From contig NZ_LMGU01000001.1 of the NCBI RefSeq assembly GCF_001427525.1, positions 620,001 through 684,000 of the forward strand: a DNA stretch of 64,000 nt, written 5' to 3'. Positions 52,063 through 62,207 of this stretch are shown piece by piece. Every line of letters starts with the position of its first letter. Within the stretch, counting starts at the first letter, position 1. This DNA comes from Microbacterium sp. Root61 (GTDB lineage: Bacteria > Actinomycetota > Actinomycetes > Actinomycetales > Microbacteriaceae). The notes below the pieces were generated by a model, which did no database searches, was not told the origin of the DNA, and was given only the letters and a program-made list of their open reading frames with translations. The translations under genes were made by a program, and so were the position numbers.

Positions 52063-52923
52063 ATGAGCACCATGGCGGATCTGGATGCGGTCACGGCGGC
52101 GGATCTCGCGCGCGCCGTCGAGGTGCTCGAAGGCCGTCGGGTCGCGGTCCTCACCGGAGCCGGTGTATCGACGGATTCCGGCATCCCCGACTACCGCGGT
52201 CAGGGCGCTCCGACGCGCACCCCGATGACGGTCGAGCAGTTCTTCTCCAGCGACGAGGCACGCCGCCGGTACTGGGTCGGCAGCCACCTCGGCTGGAAGT
52301 CGTTCGCGGCCGCGACACCGAACCGTGGTCACGAGGCGATCGCCGAGCTGGAGAACGCCGGCGTCGCCACCGGGGTCATCACGCAGAACGTCGACGGACT
52401 GCACCTGCGCGCCGGCAGCCGCCGGGTCGTGGAGCTGCACGGCACCATGCGCCGCGTGTTCTGCACGCACTGCGGTCAGGTGTTCGATCGCCGCGATCTC
52501 GCGGCCCGCGTCGAGGTGGACAACCCGTGGATCAGCCTCGACGACGAGGTCGTACTCGGCCCGGACGGCGATGTGCGCCCGGAGAGCATCGAAGGATTCC
52601 GCATCCCGGACTGCAGCGTGTGCGGCGGCCTCCTCAAGCCCGAAGTGGTCTTCTTCGGCGAGTACATCCCGGCCGAGAAGTTCCGCGAGGCGGAGCAGCT
52701 CGTGCACACCAGCAGCGCCCTGCTGATCGCGGGGTCCTCGCTGGTGGTCAATTCCGGCATCCGCCTGGTCGAACGGGCCCGGCGCCGCAAACTGCCCGTC
52801 GTCATCATCAACCGCGGTCCCACGCGGGCGGACGGTCGCGCGACCGTGAAGATCGACGGCGGCACGAGCGAAGTCCTGGCCGCGCTGGCACACGCGCTTC
52901 CCGGGCTGTCCGCGGGGTCCTGA
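52063..52923 (+). CDS. Sir2-family NAD-dependent protein deacylase
   Basis: 286 residues from ATG 52063. NAD site [24 protein letters not shown], catalytic His in [12 protein letters not shown], zinc Cys pairs FCTHCG and DCSVCGG, and [13 protein letters not shown]. Removes acyl groups from lysines, consuming NAD. Resembles the class II (SIRT4-like) bacterial sirtuins. Followed 35 bases later by a phosphatase gene in the same direction. Confidence 0.95.
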   Translation: MSTMADLDAVTAADLARAVEVLEGRRVAVLTGAGVSTDSGIPDYRGQGAPTRTPMTVEQFFSSDEARRRYWVGSHLGWKSFAAATPNRGHEAIAELENAGVATGVITQNVDGLHLRAGSRRVVELHGTMRRVFCTHCGQVFDRRDLAARVEVDNPWISLDDEVVLGPDGDVRPESIEGFRIPDCSVCGGLLKPEVVFFGEYIPAEKFREAEQLVHTSSALLIAGSSLVVNSGIRLVERARRRKLPVVIINRGPTRADGRATVKIDGGTSEVLAALAHALPGLSAGS

Positions 52924-52958
52924 GCTCGCACCCAGGCGGCCCCGGTTAGGCTCGTCGG

Positions 52959-53564
52959 GTGACTCTCCTGACCCTCGTCCGCCACGGCGAGACCGACTGG
53001 AACCGCGAGCGGCGCATTCAGGGCTCGACGGACATCCCCCTCAATGACACCGGTCGAGGACAGGCGCGGGATGCCGCAGCGGCTCTGCGTGACTCCCTCG
53101 ATCCGCGGATGCCGGTGGTCGTGGTCTCCAGCGACCTGTCGCGGGCGCGCGAGACGGCGGAGATCATCGCGCACGAACTCGGCGCGGACGCACCGACGCC
53201 GTATCCGGACCTGCGTGAGCGCTCCTACGGCGAGGCCGAAGGCGTCTCGGCCGAGGACTTCCTCGCCCGCTGGGGCGATTGGAGCACTGCCGACATCCCC
53301 GGTGCCGAGCCGTGGCCGGATCTGCGCCACCGCGCGCTGCGCGGGCTGCGGCACGCGGTGCGCGACGCACGTCGCGAGACGGCGCCGCGCGCGGTCTCGC
53401 TGGTGGTCGTCGCGCACGGCGCGCTGATCCGCGAGGTGATCCGTCACGCCAGCGGCGGCGAGTTCCCCCATCCGGGAGACCGGCTCGCGAACGGCTCGGC
53501 CTACCCGATCCTGTTCGAGCGCGAACGACTCAGGATGGTGTCGCCGACACCGGCCTTCGTCTGA
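52959..53564 (+). CDS. Histidine phosphatase superfamily protein
   Basis: 201 residues from GTG 52959. Phosphoglycerate-mutase fold with catalytic LVRHGETDWNRERRIQG, SSDLSRARETAEIIA, RERSYGEAEG and second His in VVAHGALIREV. Broad-specificity phosphatase or cofactor-dependent mutase; substrate unknown. Convergent with the leucine operon. Confidence 0.92.
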   Translation: MTLLTLVRHGETDWNRERRIQGSTDIPLNDTGRGQARDAAAALRDSLDPRMPVVVVSSDLSRARETAEIIAHELGADAPTPYPDLRERSYGEAEGVSAEDFLARWGDWSTADIPGAEPWPDLRHRALRGLRHAVRDARRETAPRAVSLVVVAHGALIREVIRHASGGEFPHPGDRLANGSAYPILFERERLRMVSPTPAFV

Positions 53565-53574
53565 CGCAACGTCT

Positions 53575-54393
53575 CTACGCGCTGTCGCCGGCACGCACGA
53601 GCACCGCGCGCGCGTGGCGCAGCACCGGCTCGTCGACCATGCGTCCCTCGTAGGTGAAGACGCCACCCTGTGACTCGGCGGCGGCCAGCACCCCACGCGC
53701 CCAGGCGAGTGTCTTGCGGTCCGGTCCGTACGCCTGGCGGATGATGTCCACCTGACTCGGGTGGATGCACGCGGTCGCCGCGAATCCGGAGGCCGCAGCA
53801 TCCGCTGCTTCGATCGCCAGGCGCTTGGTGTCGGCGATGTCCAGGTGCACCGCGTCGATCGCCGCCTTGCCGCGGGCACCGGCCGCCAGCAGCACGTGCG
53901 AGCGCGCGTGGCGGGCCACGTCCCGGTAGCGGCCGTTGGGCTTGCGGCTGGACGTGCCGCCGAGGCTGGCGACCAGGTCCTCGGCGCCCCACATCAGGGC
54001 GACGACCTGGTCGTGGGCGGCGAGCTTGTCCGCCGCCATCACACCGCGCGCCGTCTCGCACAGCGCGATGAGCGCGAAGCGCCGGTCGAACACCCGCAGT
54101 GACTTGGCGCTCTCGGCCTTGGCGACCATCACGGTGCGGTAGTCGGTCTGCGAGAGGGTCGCCAGGTCGGCCACGAACGCGTCGGTGTCGAGGGCATTCA
54201 CCCGTACGATGACGCGGGACGGGTCCAGCTCCGACTCGATCAGCGCGCCGCGGGCCGCTGTCTTGGCGGACGGCGCCACAGCGTCTTCGAGGTCGAGGAT
54301 GACGGAGTCGGCGCGCTCGAGGGCCTTCGCGAAGCGCTCGGGGCGGTCGGCGGGGCAGAACAGCAGGGTGGGACCGTACGCGAAGCCGGTCAT
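53575..54393 (-). CDS. CitE-like (R)-3-hydroxy-3-methylglutaryl-CoA-type lyase
   Basis: 272 residues from ATG 54393 with GGAGG. HpcH/HpaI-type barrel: TLLFCPADRPERFAKALERAD, VILDLEDAVAP, and ALCETARGV with Mg ligands, VALMWGAEDLVASLGG. Last gene of a cluster in the same order as Rv2502c-Rv2498c. The mycobacterial protein Rv2498c is a lyase for leucine and itaconate breakdown, so that role is inferred here. Overlaps the MaoC stop by four bases. Confidence 0.87.
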   Translation of the reverse strand: MTGFAYGPTLLFCPADRPERFAKALERADSVILDLEDAVAPSAKTAARGALIESELDPSRVIVRVNALDTDAFVADLATLSQTDYRTVMVAKAESAKSLRVFDRRFALIALCETARGVMAADKLAAHDQVVALMWGAEDLVASLGGTSSRKPNGRYRDVARHARSHVLLAAGARGKAAIDAVHLDIADTKRLAIEAADAAASGFAATACIHPSQVDIIRQAYGPDRKTLAWARGVLAAAESQGGVFTYEGRMVDEPVLRHARAVLVRAGDSA

Positions 54394-54899
54394 GCCGACA
54401 CCTCCGAAGCCGGGGCATCCCGGCACCACATCAGGGCGACGCGGGTCGCGACCGCCACCGTCTCGTCGTGCTGGTTGCGCGCCGTGTGGCGCAGCGTCAC
54501 CAGGCCCTGGCCGGGGCGGGAGCCCGACAGCCGCTTGGCGATCACCTCGGACGAGACGTAGATCGTGTCGCCCGCGAAGAGCGGGGCTGGGAAGCTGATG
54601 TCCGACAGCGCGAGCTGAGCGACGAGCGTGCCCTGCGTGAGCTGGGTGACCGACAGCCCGATCATGGTCGCCAGCGTCCACATCGAGTTGATCAGCCGCT
54701 GTCCGAACGGGTGCGTCGCCGAATATGCCGCGTCCAGGTGCAGCGCCTGCGTGTTCATCGTGAGGGAGGAGAACAGCACGTTGTCGGCCTCCGTGGCCGT
54801 GCGGCCGGGGCTGTGCCGGTACCGCGCACCCACCTCGAATTCCTCGAAGTACAGACCGCGCTGCACGATGTCGCCGGTCGTCGGATCCTCGTCGGTCAT
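54390..54899 (-). CDS. MaoC-like (R)-specific enoyl-CoA hydratase
   Basis: 169 residues from ATG 54899. Hotdog fold with GLYFEEFEVGARYRHSPGRTATEADNVLFSSLTMNTQALHLDAAY, the MaoC hydratase hallmark. Rv2499c-like by context: hydrates methylglutaconyl-CoA or itaconyl-CoA between the carboxylase and the CitE-like lyase. Fourth gene of the operon. Confidence 0.87.
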   Translation of the reverse strand: MTDEDPTTGDIVQRGLYFEEFEVGARYRHSPGRTATEADNVLFSSLTMNTQALHLDAAYSATHPFGQRLINSMWTLATMIGLSVTQLTQGTLVAQLALSDISFPAPLFAGDTIYVSSEVIAKRLSGSRPGQGLVTLRHTARNQHDETVAVATRVALMWCRDAPASEVSA

Positions 54900-54909
54900 G
54901 CGCCTCACG

Positions 54910-56061
54910 CTACCCGTCGAGTCCGAGACTGCGCGAGATGACGAGGAGCTGCACCTCGTTGGTGCCCTCGCCGATCTCGAGGATCTTCGAGTCGCGGTAG
55001 TGGCGGGCCACCGGGTACTCGTTCATGAAGCCGTTCCCGCCGAAGATCTGCGTCGCATCGCGGGAATTGTCCATCGCCGCGTCGCTGGCGGTGAGCTTCG
55101 CGATCGCGGCCTCCACCTTGAACGGCTTACCCGCGTCGCGCAGGCGGGCCGCGTGATGCCACGCGAGACGGGCGTTGTGCACGCGCAGCTGCATGCGGGC
55201 GATCATGAACTGGATGCTCTGACGCGTGGAAAGCGGCTCGCCGAAGACCGTGCGCTTCTTGGCGTAGTCGATGGCCGCTTCGAGGCATCCCTCCGCCGCA
55301 CCCGTGGACAGCGCCGCGATCGCGATGCGGCCCTCATCGAGGATGTGCAGGAAGTTCGCGAAGCCGCGGCCCTGCGTCCCGAGGAGATTGCCGGCCGGCA
55401 CGCGCGCGTCCTGGAACGTCAGCGGGTGGGTGTCGGAGGCGTGCCAGCCGACCTTGTCGTAGGCCGGCTCGACGGTGAAGCCGGGGGTGCCGTGCGGCAC
55501 GACGATCGTGGAGATCTCCTTGCGGCCGTCCCGCTCCCCCGTGACCGCGGTCACGGTGACGAACTTCGTGATGGGCGTGCCCGAGTTGGTGATGAACTGC
55601 TTGCCGCCGTTGATCACCCATTCGTCGCCGTCGAGGCGTGCCGTGGTGCGGGTGGCCCCGGCATCCGATCCCGCCTCCGGCTCGGTCAGGCCGAAGCTCG
55701 CGAGGGCGCGGCCGGCGAGCAGATCGGGCAGCAGCTCCTGCTTCTGCGCCTCGGTGCCGAACCGGAACACCGGCATCGCGCCGAGGCTGACGCCGGCTTC
55801 CAGGGTGATCGCAATGGACTGATCGACGCGCCCCAATGCCTCGATCGCGAGGCACAGCGCGAAGTAGTCGCCGCCCTGGCCGCCGAACTCCTCGGGGAAG
55901 GGCAGCCCGAACAGGCCCATCTCCCCCATCTGCGCGACGACGTCCATCGAGAGGGTGTGCGTGCGGTCGGCCTCGTAGGCCTGCGGCGCCACCACCTCAT
56001 CGGCGAATGCGCGCACCAGTGCGGCGAGCTCGCGCTCGTCATCGGTCAGGTCGTACTGCAT
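54910..56061 (-). CDS. Acyl-CoA dehydrogenase (isovaleryl-CoA dehydrogenase candidate)
   Basis: 383 residues from ATG 56061, with AAGGAGAG. Classic ACAD blocks: MGLFGLPFPEEFGGQGGDY, FGLTEPEAGSDAGATRT, GGNGFMNEYPVARHYRD, ILEIGEGTNEVQLLVISR. FAD enzyme feeding electrons to ETF. Position next to a biotin carboxylase/carboxyltransferase pair (FadE19-like) points to isovaleryl-CoA in leucine breakdown. Confidence 0.92.
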   Translation of the reverse strand: MQYDLTDDERELAALVRAFADEVVAPQAYEADRTHTLSMDVVAQMGEMGLFGLPFPEEFGGQGGDYFALCLAIEALGRVDQSIAITLEAGVSLGAMPVFRFGTEAQKQELLPDLLAGRALASFGLTEPEAGSDAGATRTTARLDGDEWVINGGKQFITNSGTPITKFVTVTAVTGERDGRKEISTIVVPHGTPGFTVEPAYDKVGWHASDTHPLTFQDARVPAGNLLGTQGRGFANFLHILDEGRIAIAALSTGAAEGCLEAAIDYAKKRTVFGEPLSTRQSIQFMIARMQLRVHNARLAWHHAARLRDAGKPFKVEAAIAKLTASDAAMDNSRDATQIFGGNGFMNEYPVARHYRDSKILEIGEGTNEVQLLVISRSLGLDG

Positions 56062-56090
56062 GGGATCTCTCCTTGTGGGAAGCGCCGCGC

Positions 56091-58016
56091 TCACGCGTCG
56101 GCAGGGATGACGGGCTCGACGACGGCCACGGCCTGATCTCGGCTCACCTGATCGCCGACTCCGACGCGCAACTGCACGACCCCCGGATGGGTCGCCGCGA
56201 CGGGGTGTTCCATCTTCATGGCCTCGATGGTGACGAGACGATCGCCGGTGGCGACCGTCGCACCCTCGGACACGTGGACGGCCACGACGGCACCGGGCAT
56301 CGGCGACCGCAGCAGCGGATCCGACGCACCGACGACCCGGTCGCGCTGCGCGAGTCGGCGGTGCATGGCGTCGCGGCGCGACAGCGGACGCAGGCGCTGG
56401 GCAGACCCGTCGGCGTGCACCCAGAGCGCGTCATCGGCGTCGGCCCGCACGAACGCGTCACCGGCTCCGTCGAAGCCCGGCTCGGGCCTCACGAGCCCAT
56501 CGTCGTCCGTGAGGAACAGCGGGGTGAACGGATGCGGCGCCCCGGCGATGCGCCACCCCGACCCCGATCGCCACAGCGACGATGCCGCACCGGTGCGGGC
56601 ACCGTCTCGGTCGAGGCTCCGGGTCGCGGCGCGCAGTGCGACCTGGCTCGGCGCCGGCGCGACATACGGCGGCATGCGGTCGATCAGGCCGGTGTCCATG
56701 TCGCCCGCCTGCACCGCGGGATCCGCCAGCAGAGTGCGGAGGAATCCGATGTTCGTGTCGACTCCGAGCAGCACGGTCTCGGCAAGGGCCGCGTCCAGTC
56801 GTTCGAGGGCCTGCGCACGGTCGGTGCCGTGCGCGATGACCTTCGCGATCATCGGGTCGTAGTCGGCGCCGACGACCGATCCGGATTCGACCGCGCTGTC
56901 GGTGCGCGCGCCGGATGCCGGGCGCCACAGGAGCACGTCGCCGGTCGCGGGGAGGAACCCGCGCTCGGGACTCTCCGCGTAGACGCGGGCCTCGATCGCA
57001 TGCCCGTCGATCCGCACGTCGGACTGGGCCAGTGCGAGGGGCAGACCGGCGGCGATCCGCAGTTGCTGTTCGACGAGATCGACCCCGGTCACGAGCTCGG
57101 TCACCGGATGCTCGACCTGCAGACGCGTGTTCATCTCGATGAAGAAGAACTCGTCCGGACGGTCACCCGCGACGAGGAACTCGACCGTGCCCGCGCCGCG
57201 ATAGTCGACGGATGCCGCGGCCGCGCAGGCGGCGGCTCCCAGTCGTTCGCGCGTGGCCGCGTCGACGATCGGCGACGGCGCCTCTTCGATGACCTTCTGG
57301 TGCCGCCGCTGCAGCGTGCACTCACGCTCGCCGAGGTGGATCACGGCCCCGTGGGTGTCGGCCAGCACCTGCACCTCGATGTGCCTCGGGCGCTCGATGA
57401 GTCGCTCCAGCAGCAGGGTGTCGTCACCGAAGGCCGCTGCGGCCACGCGCCGCGCTGTTGCCAGGGCATCGGGCAGTTCCGCCGCGGAACGCACGATCTG
57501 CATGCCCTTGCCCCCGCCGCCGGCGGAGGGCTTGACGAGCAGCGGGAATCCGGCCTGAGCCGCGGCATCCGCGATCTGCTCATCCGTCATCCCCGCGGCG
57601 CTGAATCCGGGCACGACGGGGACGCCGTGACCGGTCACGTGCTCCTTCGAGCGGATCTTGTCGCCCATCACCGTGAGCGCGCGCTCCCCCGGTCCGATGA
57701 ACACGATGCCGGCTCCCGCGCAGGCATGGGCGAATGCGACGTTCTCGGACAGGAAGCCGTAGCCGGGGTGGATCGCCTGTGCGCCGGTCTCGCGCGCCGC
57801 GGCGATCACAGCAGCGATGTCCAGGTAGGAGACGGACGCCGCAGCGGGGCCGATCCGGACCGCGAGATCTGCCTCGTGCACGTGCGGGGCGTCCGCGTCC
57901 GCGTCGCTGTAGACCGCGACGGAACGGATGCCGAGCCGCCGCAGTGTGCGGATCACCCGGCGCGCGATCTCGCCGCGGTTCGCGACGAGCACGGTGTCGA
58001 AGAGCTTGTCGGTCAC
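56091..58016 (-). CDS. accA1: Biotin-dependent acyl-CoA carboxylase alpha subunit (methylcrotonyl-CoA type)
   Basis: 641 residues from GTG 58016. Biotin carboxylase domain (about 1-450: [35 protein letters not shown]), BT-type linker, and C-terminal BCCP domain with biotinyl-Lys K601 in IEAMKMEHP. Works with the carboxyltransferase encoded 4 bases upstream. Ortholog by order of AccA1 (Rv2501c). Confidence 0.94.
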   Translation of the reverse strand: MTDKLFDTVLVANRGEIARRVIRTLRRLGIRSVAVYSDADADAPHVHEADLAVRIGPAAASVSYLDIAAVIAAARETGAQAIHPGYGFLSENVAFAHACAGAGIVFIGPGERALTVMGDKIRSKEHVTGHGVPVVPGFSAAGMTDEQIADAAAQAGFPLLVKPSAGGGGKGMQIVRSAAELPDALATARRVAAAAFGDDTLLLERLIERPRHIEVQVLADTHGAVIHLGERECTLQRRHQKVIEEAPSPIVDAATRERLGAAACAAAASVDYRGAGTVEFLVAGDRPDEFFFIEMNTRLQVEHPVTELVTGVDLVEQQLRIAAGLPLALAQSDVRIDGHAIEARVYAESPERGFLPATGDVLLWRPASGARTDSAVESGSVVGADYDPMIAKVIAHGTDRAQALERLDAALAETVLLGVDTNIGFLRTLLADPAVQAGDMDTGLIDRMPPYVAPAPSQVALRAATRSLDRDGARTGAASSLWRSGSGWRIAGAPHPFTPLFLTDDDGLVRPEPGFDGAGDAFVRADADDALWVHADGSAQRLRPLSRRDAMHRRLAQRDRVVGASDPLLRSPMPGAVVAVHVSEGATVATGDRLVTIEAMKMEHPVAATHPGVVQLRVGVGDQVSRDQAVAVVEPVIPADA

Positions 58017-58020
58017 GCGA

Positions 58021-59625
58021 TCACATCCGGAAGACGCCGAAGCGAGGTTCGGGGAGCGGAGTGCGGGACACGACGTCCAGGGCCAGGCCGAGCAGATCGC
58101 GGGTGTCCATCGGGTCGATCACTCCGTCATCCCACAGGCGCGCCGTCGCGTAGTACGGGCTGCCCTGCTCCTCGTAGCGGTCACGGATCGGGGTGCGGAA
58201 CGCCGTTTCGTCCTCGTCCGACCACTCCTGGCCGCGCCCTTCGAGCTGATCCCGCTTCACGGTCGCGAGGACGGAGGCCGCCTGAGGTCCGCCCATGACC
58301 GAGATGCGGCTCGCCGGCCACGTCCACAGGAACCGCGGGGAGTACGCGCGACCGCACATGGCGTAGTTGCCGGCGCCGAACGAGCCGCCGATCACGACCG
58401 TCAGTTTCGGCACGCGCGTGGTCGCGACGGCGGTGACCATCTTGGCCCCGTCCTTCGCGATGCCCCCGGCCTCGGCATCCCGTCCGACCATGAAGCCCGA
58501 GATGTTCTGCAGGAACAACAGCGCGATGCCGCGCTGATCGCACAGTTCGATGAAGTGCGCGCCTTTCTGCGCGGACTCGCTGAACAGCACGCCGTTGTTC
58601 GCGACGATGCCGACCGGGTGGCCGTGGATGCGCGCGAAGCCGGTGACGAGCGTGTCGCCGTACTCGCGCTTGAACTCGTGCAGCTCGCTGCCGTCGACCA
58701 GCCGCGCGATGACCTCGCGCACGTCGTACGGCTGGTTCACGTCGACCGGCACCACGCCGTACAGGTCCGCAGGGTCGGCGATCGGATCGCAGCTGTCGAT
58801 GACATCCCACGCCGGCGGGGCCGGCTGCGGGAGCGTCGCGACGATGTCGCGCACGATCTCCAACGCGTGCTCGTCGTCTTCCGCGAGGTGGTCGACGACC
58901 CCCGACCGCCGGGCGTGCAGCTCTCCCCCGCCGAGTTCCTCCGCGGTGACGACCTCGCCGATCGCAGCCTTCACCAGCGGCGGACCGCCGAGGAAGATCG
59001 TGCCCTGGTTGCGCACGATGACGGTCTCGTCGCTCATCGCGGGCACATAGGCGCCGCCGGCCGTGCACGATCCGAGCACCGCGGCGATCTGCGGGATGCC
59101 GGCGGCGGACAGCCGCGCCTGGTTGAAGAAAATGCGACCGAAGTGGTCACGATCGGGGAAGACCTCGTCCTGCATCGGCAGGAACGCGCCGCCCGAGTCC
59201 ACGAGGTAGATGCACGGGAGCCGGTTCTCGAACGCGATCTCCTGCGCGCGGAGGTGCTTCTTCACCGTCATCGGGTAGTAGGTGCCGCCCTTGACGGTCG
59301 CGTCGTTGCAGACCACCATGACGTGCCGGCCGTGCACCAGGCCGATGCCGGCGATCACGCCGGCGGCCGGGGCTTCACCGTCGTAGAGTCCGTCCGCCGC
59401 GAGCGGTGCCACCTCGATGAACGGGCTGCCCTCGTCCAGGAGCCGGGCGACGCGGTCGCGCGGCAGCAGCTTCCCGCGGGAGACATGGCGCTCACGCGAC
59501 GATTCGGGGCCTCCGACGGATGCCGCGGCCACCCGCTCGCGCAATTCGGCGGCCAATGCGGACTGCGCTTCGCGCGTGCGCGCGTAGGCAGCATCGTGGG
59601 CGATCGCGCTCACCAGCTCGCTCAT
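58021..59625 (-). CDS. accD1: Acyl-CoA carboxyltransferase beta subunit (methylcrotonyl-CoA type)
   Basis: 534 residues. Crotonase-fold carboxyltransferase with two acyl/carboxybiotin sites ([73 protein letters not shown] is the oxyanion glycine region). The [14 protein letters not shown] region is typical of MCC beta. First gene of the leucine operon, 105 bases from the divergent TetR gene. Confidence 0.94.
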   Translation of the reverse strand: MSELVSAIAHDAAYARTREAQSALAAELRERVAAASVGGPESSRERHVSRGKLLPRDRVARLLDEGSPFIEVAPLAADGLYDGEAPAAGVIAGIGLVHGRHVMVVCNDATVKGGTYYPMTVKKHLRAQEIAFENRLPCIYLVDSGGAFLPMQDEVFPDRDHFGRIFFNQARLSAAGIPQIAAVLGSCTAGGAYVPAMSDETVIVRNQGTIFLGGPPLVKAAIGEVVTAEELGGGELHARRSGVVDHLAEDDEHALEIVRDIVATLPQPAPPAWDVIDSCDPIADPADLYGVVPVDVNQPYDVREVIARLVDGSELHEFKREYGDTLVTGFARIHGHPVGIVANNGVLFSESAQKGAHFIELCDQRGIALLFLQNISGFMVGRDAEAGGIAKDGAKMVTAVATTRVPKLTVVIGGSFGAGNYAMCGRAYSPRFLWTWPASRISVMGGPQAASVLATVKRDQLEGRGQEWSDEDETAFRTPIRDRYEEQGSPYYATARLWDDGVIDPMDTRDLLGLALDVVSRTPLPEPRFGVFRM

Positions 59626-59683
59626 GTCATCCCCGTCGACGTCACGATCGGGTCACGCCCGTTGTCATGGCGTGACCACATTG

Positions 59684-59699
59684 GTTAGTGTTCACTAAC
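59684..59699. promoter_or_regulatory. TetR operator between leucine operon and its regulator
   Basis: Perfect palindrome GTTAGTG-TT-CACTAAC, 31 bases before the TetR start. A second, looser GTTA...TTAAC element follows at 59711-59727, and GGTCACG/CGTGACC arms lie at 59651-59677. The layout allows control of both divergent promoters. Confidence 0.7.
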
Positions 59700-59730
59700 T
59701 GGAAAACAAGGTTAGCGGGGGTTAACTGAA

Positions 59731-60342
59731 ATGGCAAGGGGCCTGACCGAGCGCATCCCGACCGAGCGCGACAAAGCCAAGGCGGACCGTCAGTCCGCGC
59801 TGCTGCACGAAGCCGCGCGCCTGTTCGCCGACCGCGGGTTCACCGCCGTCAGCCTCGAAGAGCTCGGCGCCGCGGTCGGAGTGAGCGGGCCCGCCGTGTA
59901 CCGGCACTTCGCGAACAAGCAGGCTCTGCTGGGCGCGATCCTGGTGCGCGTGAGCGAGCGCCTGCGCGAGGGCGGCGCCACCGTCATCGCGGGCACGGAC
60001 GACCCGCGGGCGCAGCTCGACGCGCTCGTGCAGTTCCACGTCGACTTCGCGCTGCGGGATGCCGACGTCATCCGCGTCCAGGACCGTGACCTCGCCAGCC
60101 TCAGCGACGAGGACCGTCACACCGTGCGGCGGCTGCAGCGCGAGTACATCGCGCTGTGGATGGACGTGCTCGCGCGGCTGCATCCCGCGCGCTCCGAGAG
60201 CGACCTGCGGGTGCGCGCCCACGCGTGCTTCGGCCTCATCAACTCCACGCCGCACAGCATGCGCGGTGCCGGCAGCGCTCCGGCCGACGGCACGATGCGC
60301 GGCATCCTCGAATCGATGGCGGTCTCCGCGCTGTCGATCTGA
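59731..60342 (+). CDS. TetR-family repressor of the leucine/acyl-CoA operon
   Basis: 203 residues. HTH SLEELGAAVGVSGPAVYRHFANKQALL at residues 45-72; variable C-terminal ligand domain. Divergent from accD1 across an intergenic region with a 16-base palindrome. Acyl-CoA intermediates are the likely inducers, by analogy with other divergent TetR/acyl-CoA operon pairs. Confidence 0.88.
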   Translation: MARGLTERIPTERDKAKADRQSALLHEAARLFADRGFTAVSLEELGAAVGVSGPAVYRHFANKQALLGAILVRVSERLREGGATVIAGTDDPRAQLDALVQFHVDFALRDADVIRVQDRDLASLSDEDRHTVRRLQREYIALWMDVLARLHPARSESDLRVRAHACFGLINSTPHSMRGAGSAPADGTMRGILESMAVSALSI

Positions 60343-60365
60343 CGGTGCTCTAGCCTGGTACGACC

Positions 60366-62192
60366 ATGCCGCCGCACGACGAGCAGCCGGACGCCAGTAC
60401 CAAGAAGCGATTCGGCCGCACTCCCAGCCCTCAGCCCTCCCCGGACGACGCGTCGTCCTCGAGCACCTCGCGTCGCGACTTCTTCAAGGTCGGCGGCATC
60501 GCCGCGGCAGGACTCGTCGTCGGCGGTGGCGCGGGTGCTGCCGCAGGCGCCGCGATCGGCCACTCGATCGGCTACGCCGAGGGCGCACAGGACTACGGGG
60601 CGCTGACCCCGCGCTCGGTGCCGGGCTTCGACCACCTCGTCGTGCTGATGGGCGAGAACCGCTCGTTCGACAACCTTCTCGGGCAGCTGTACACCCCCGA
60701 CGATCTGCCCACGGGCGAGACCTTCGACGGCCTCGCGTTCGGGTCGTACGCGAACACCGCGCCGGACGGCACCTCGGTGGCGGCGCACGTGTATTCGGGT
60801 CCCACCGACACGGTGATGGGTGCTCCGAATCCCGATCCGGGCGAGGAGTACCCGCACGTCAACACCCAGCTCTTCGGCACCGTCGAGCCCGCATCGAACG
60901 CGACGCTCTGGGTGGAGGGGATGCAGCCGCCGTACAACGCGCCGCCGATCGGCGCCGAGGCCACGATGGACGGGTTCCTGAAGGACTACTACATCAACGT
61001 CGAGCGCCTCCATCGCGGCAAGACCCCCGATGCCGCGACGGCGAATCAGATCATGGGCGGGTTCTCCCCCGAGCAGCTGCCGGTGCTCTCGACGCTGGCG
61101 AAGGAGTTCGCCGTCTTCGACGCGTGGTTCTCCGGCGTTCCGTCGCAGACCTATTGCAACCGGTCGTTCTTCCACGCCTCCACCTCGCACGGCTTCGTGA
61201 CGAACAAGCACGGCGGCGGGTACGACAAATGGCTGGATGCTCCACCCACTCCGACGATCTTCAACCGGCTCGAAGAGGCCGGGATCTCCTGGCGGATCTA
61301 CTTCGACGAGATGCAGCTCGTCTCACTCACCGGCGTGCAGCACGCGCCGGTGCTGGAGAAGTACTGGCGCACCAACAGGTTCGCTCACATGTCGCAGTTC
61401 TACGCCGACGCGAAGAACGGTGATCTGCCCGCCTACGCATTCATCGAACCGCGCATGGTCTACAACCACAACGATTTCCATCCGCCGTTCGGGGCGCTGC
61501 GCGCCAGCAAGGTCGAGGGCGAAGAGGTCGTCGACTCGGCCGTGTCCGACGTCCGCGCGGGCGAGAAGCTCGTGGCCAGCGTCTACAACGCGATCAAGGA
61601 GAGCGCGACACCGGACGGCTCCAACGCGATGAACACGATGTTCCTCATCACGTTCGATGAGCACGGCGGCACCTACGACCATGTGCCGCCTCCGTCGGCG
61701 ACTCCTCCGACGCTGGATGCCGAACCGGGCGAGATGGGCTTCACGTTCGACCGGCTCGGCGTACGGGTCCCCGCCATCGCGGTGTCGGCCTACACGCGCA
61801 AGAACACGATCATCACGGACGAGATGCATCACGGCACCGTGATCGCGACGCTCGCACGCCTGCACGGGTTGAAACCGTTGACACGGCGGGATGCCGGTGC
61901 CAACGACATGTTCTCCGCCGTGAACCTCGAGACGCCGCGCGCCCCCCACACCTGGCCGACGGTGCATCCGATGTATCTGCCGCCCAATCCGCTGGAGGAC
62001 GAGCAGAGCGATCTGACCGCCGAAGAGAACAAGCACAAACCGTTGAGCGCGCCCGGGCGCGGTCTGCTCGGGCTGCTGCTGGCCAAGTACGGCACCGCGG
62101 ACGACGGCGCCCCGGAGCCCGAGACGTACGCGGACGCGTACACCGTGCTGCAGAAGCACGGACTCGGGCTGTTCTACCCGAAGGTCGACTAG
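60366..62192 (+). CDS. Tat-exported phospholipase C / acid phosphatase-family phosphoesterase
   Basis: 608 residues. Twin-arginine signal SRRDFFKVGGIAAAGLVVGGG after a 35-residue hydrophilic lead. Phosphoesterase domain: HLVVLMGENRSFDNLLG (catalytic Asn/Glu region), MPGFSPEQLPVLSTLAKEF-like block GGFSPEQLPVLSTLAKEFAV, FFHASTSHG, FDEHGGTYDHVPPP and HGTVIATLARLHGL. Family includes mycobacterial PlcA-D and Francisella AcpA. Predicted export by the Tat system encoded at 36.6-37.7 kb. Likely phosphate or phospholipid scavenging. Confidence 0.9.
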   Translation: MPPHDEQPDASTKKRFGRTPSPQPSPDDASSSSTSRRDFFKVGGIAAAGLVVGGGAGAAAGAAIGHSIGYAEGAQDYGALTPRSVPGFDHLVVLMGENRSFDNLLGQLYTPDDLPTGETFDGLAFGSYANTAPDGTSVAAHVYSGPTDTVMGAPNPDPGEEYPHVNTQLFGTVEPASNATLWVEGMQPPYNAPPIGAEATMDGFLKDYYINVERLHRGKTPDAATANQIMGGFSPEQLPVLSTLAKEFAVFDAWFSGVPSQTYCNRSFFHASTSHGFVTNKHGGGYDKWLDAPPTPTIFNRLEEAGISWRIYFDEMQLVSLTGVQHAPVLEKYWRTNRFAHMSQFYADAKNGDLPAYAFIEPRMVYNHNDFHPPFGALRASKVEGEEVVDSAVSDVRAGEKLVASVYNAIKESATPDGSNAMNTMFLITFDEHGGTYDHVPPPSATPPTLDAEPGEMGFTFDRLGVRVPAIAVSAYTRKNTIITDEMHHGTVIATLARLHGLKPLTRRDAGANDMFSAVNLETPRAPHTWPTVHPMYLPPNPLEDEQSDLTAEENKHKPLSAPGRGLLGLLLAKYGTADDGAPEPETYADAYTVLQKHGLGLFYPKVD

Positions 62193-62207
62193 CCGGCGGG
62201 CCCGACG

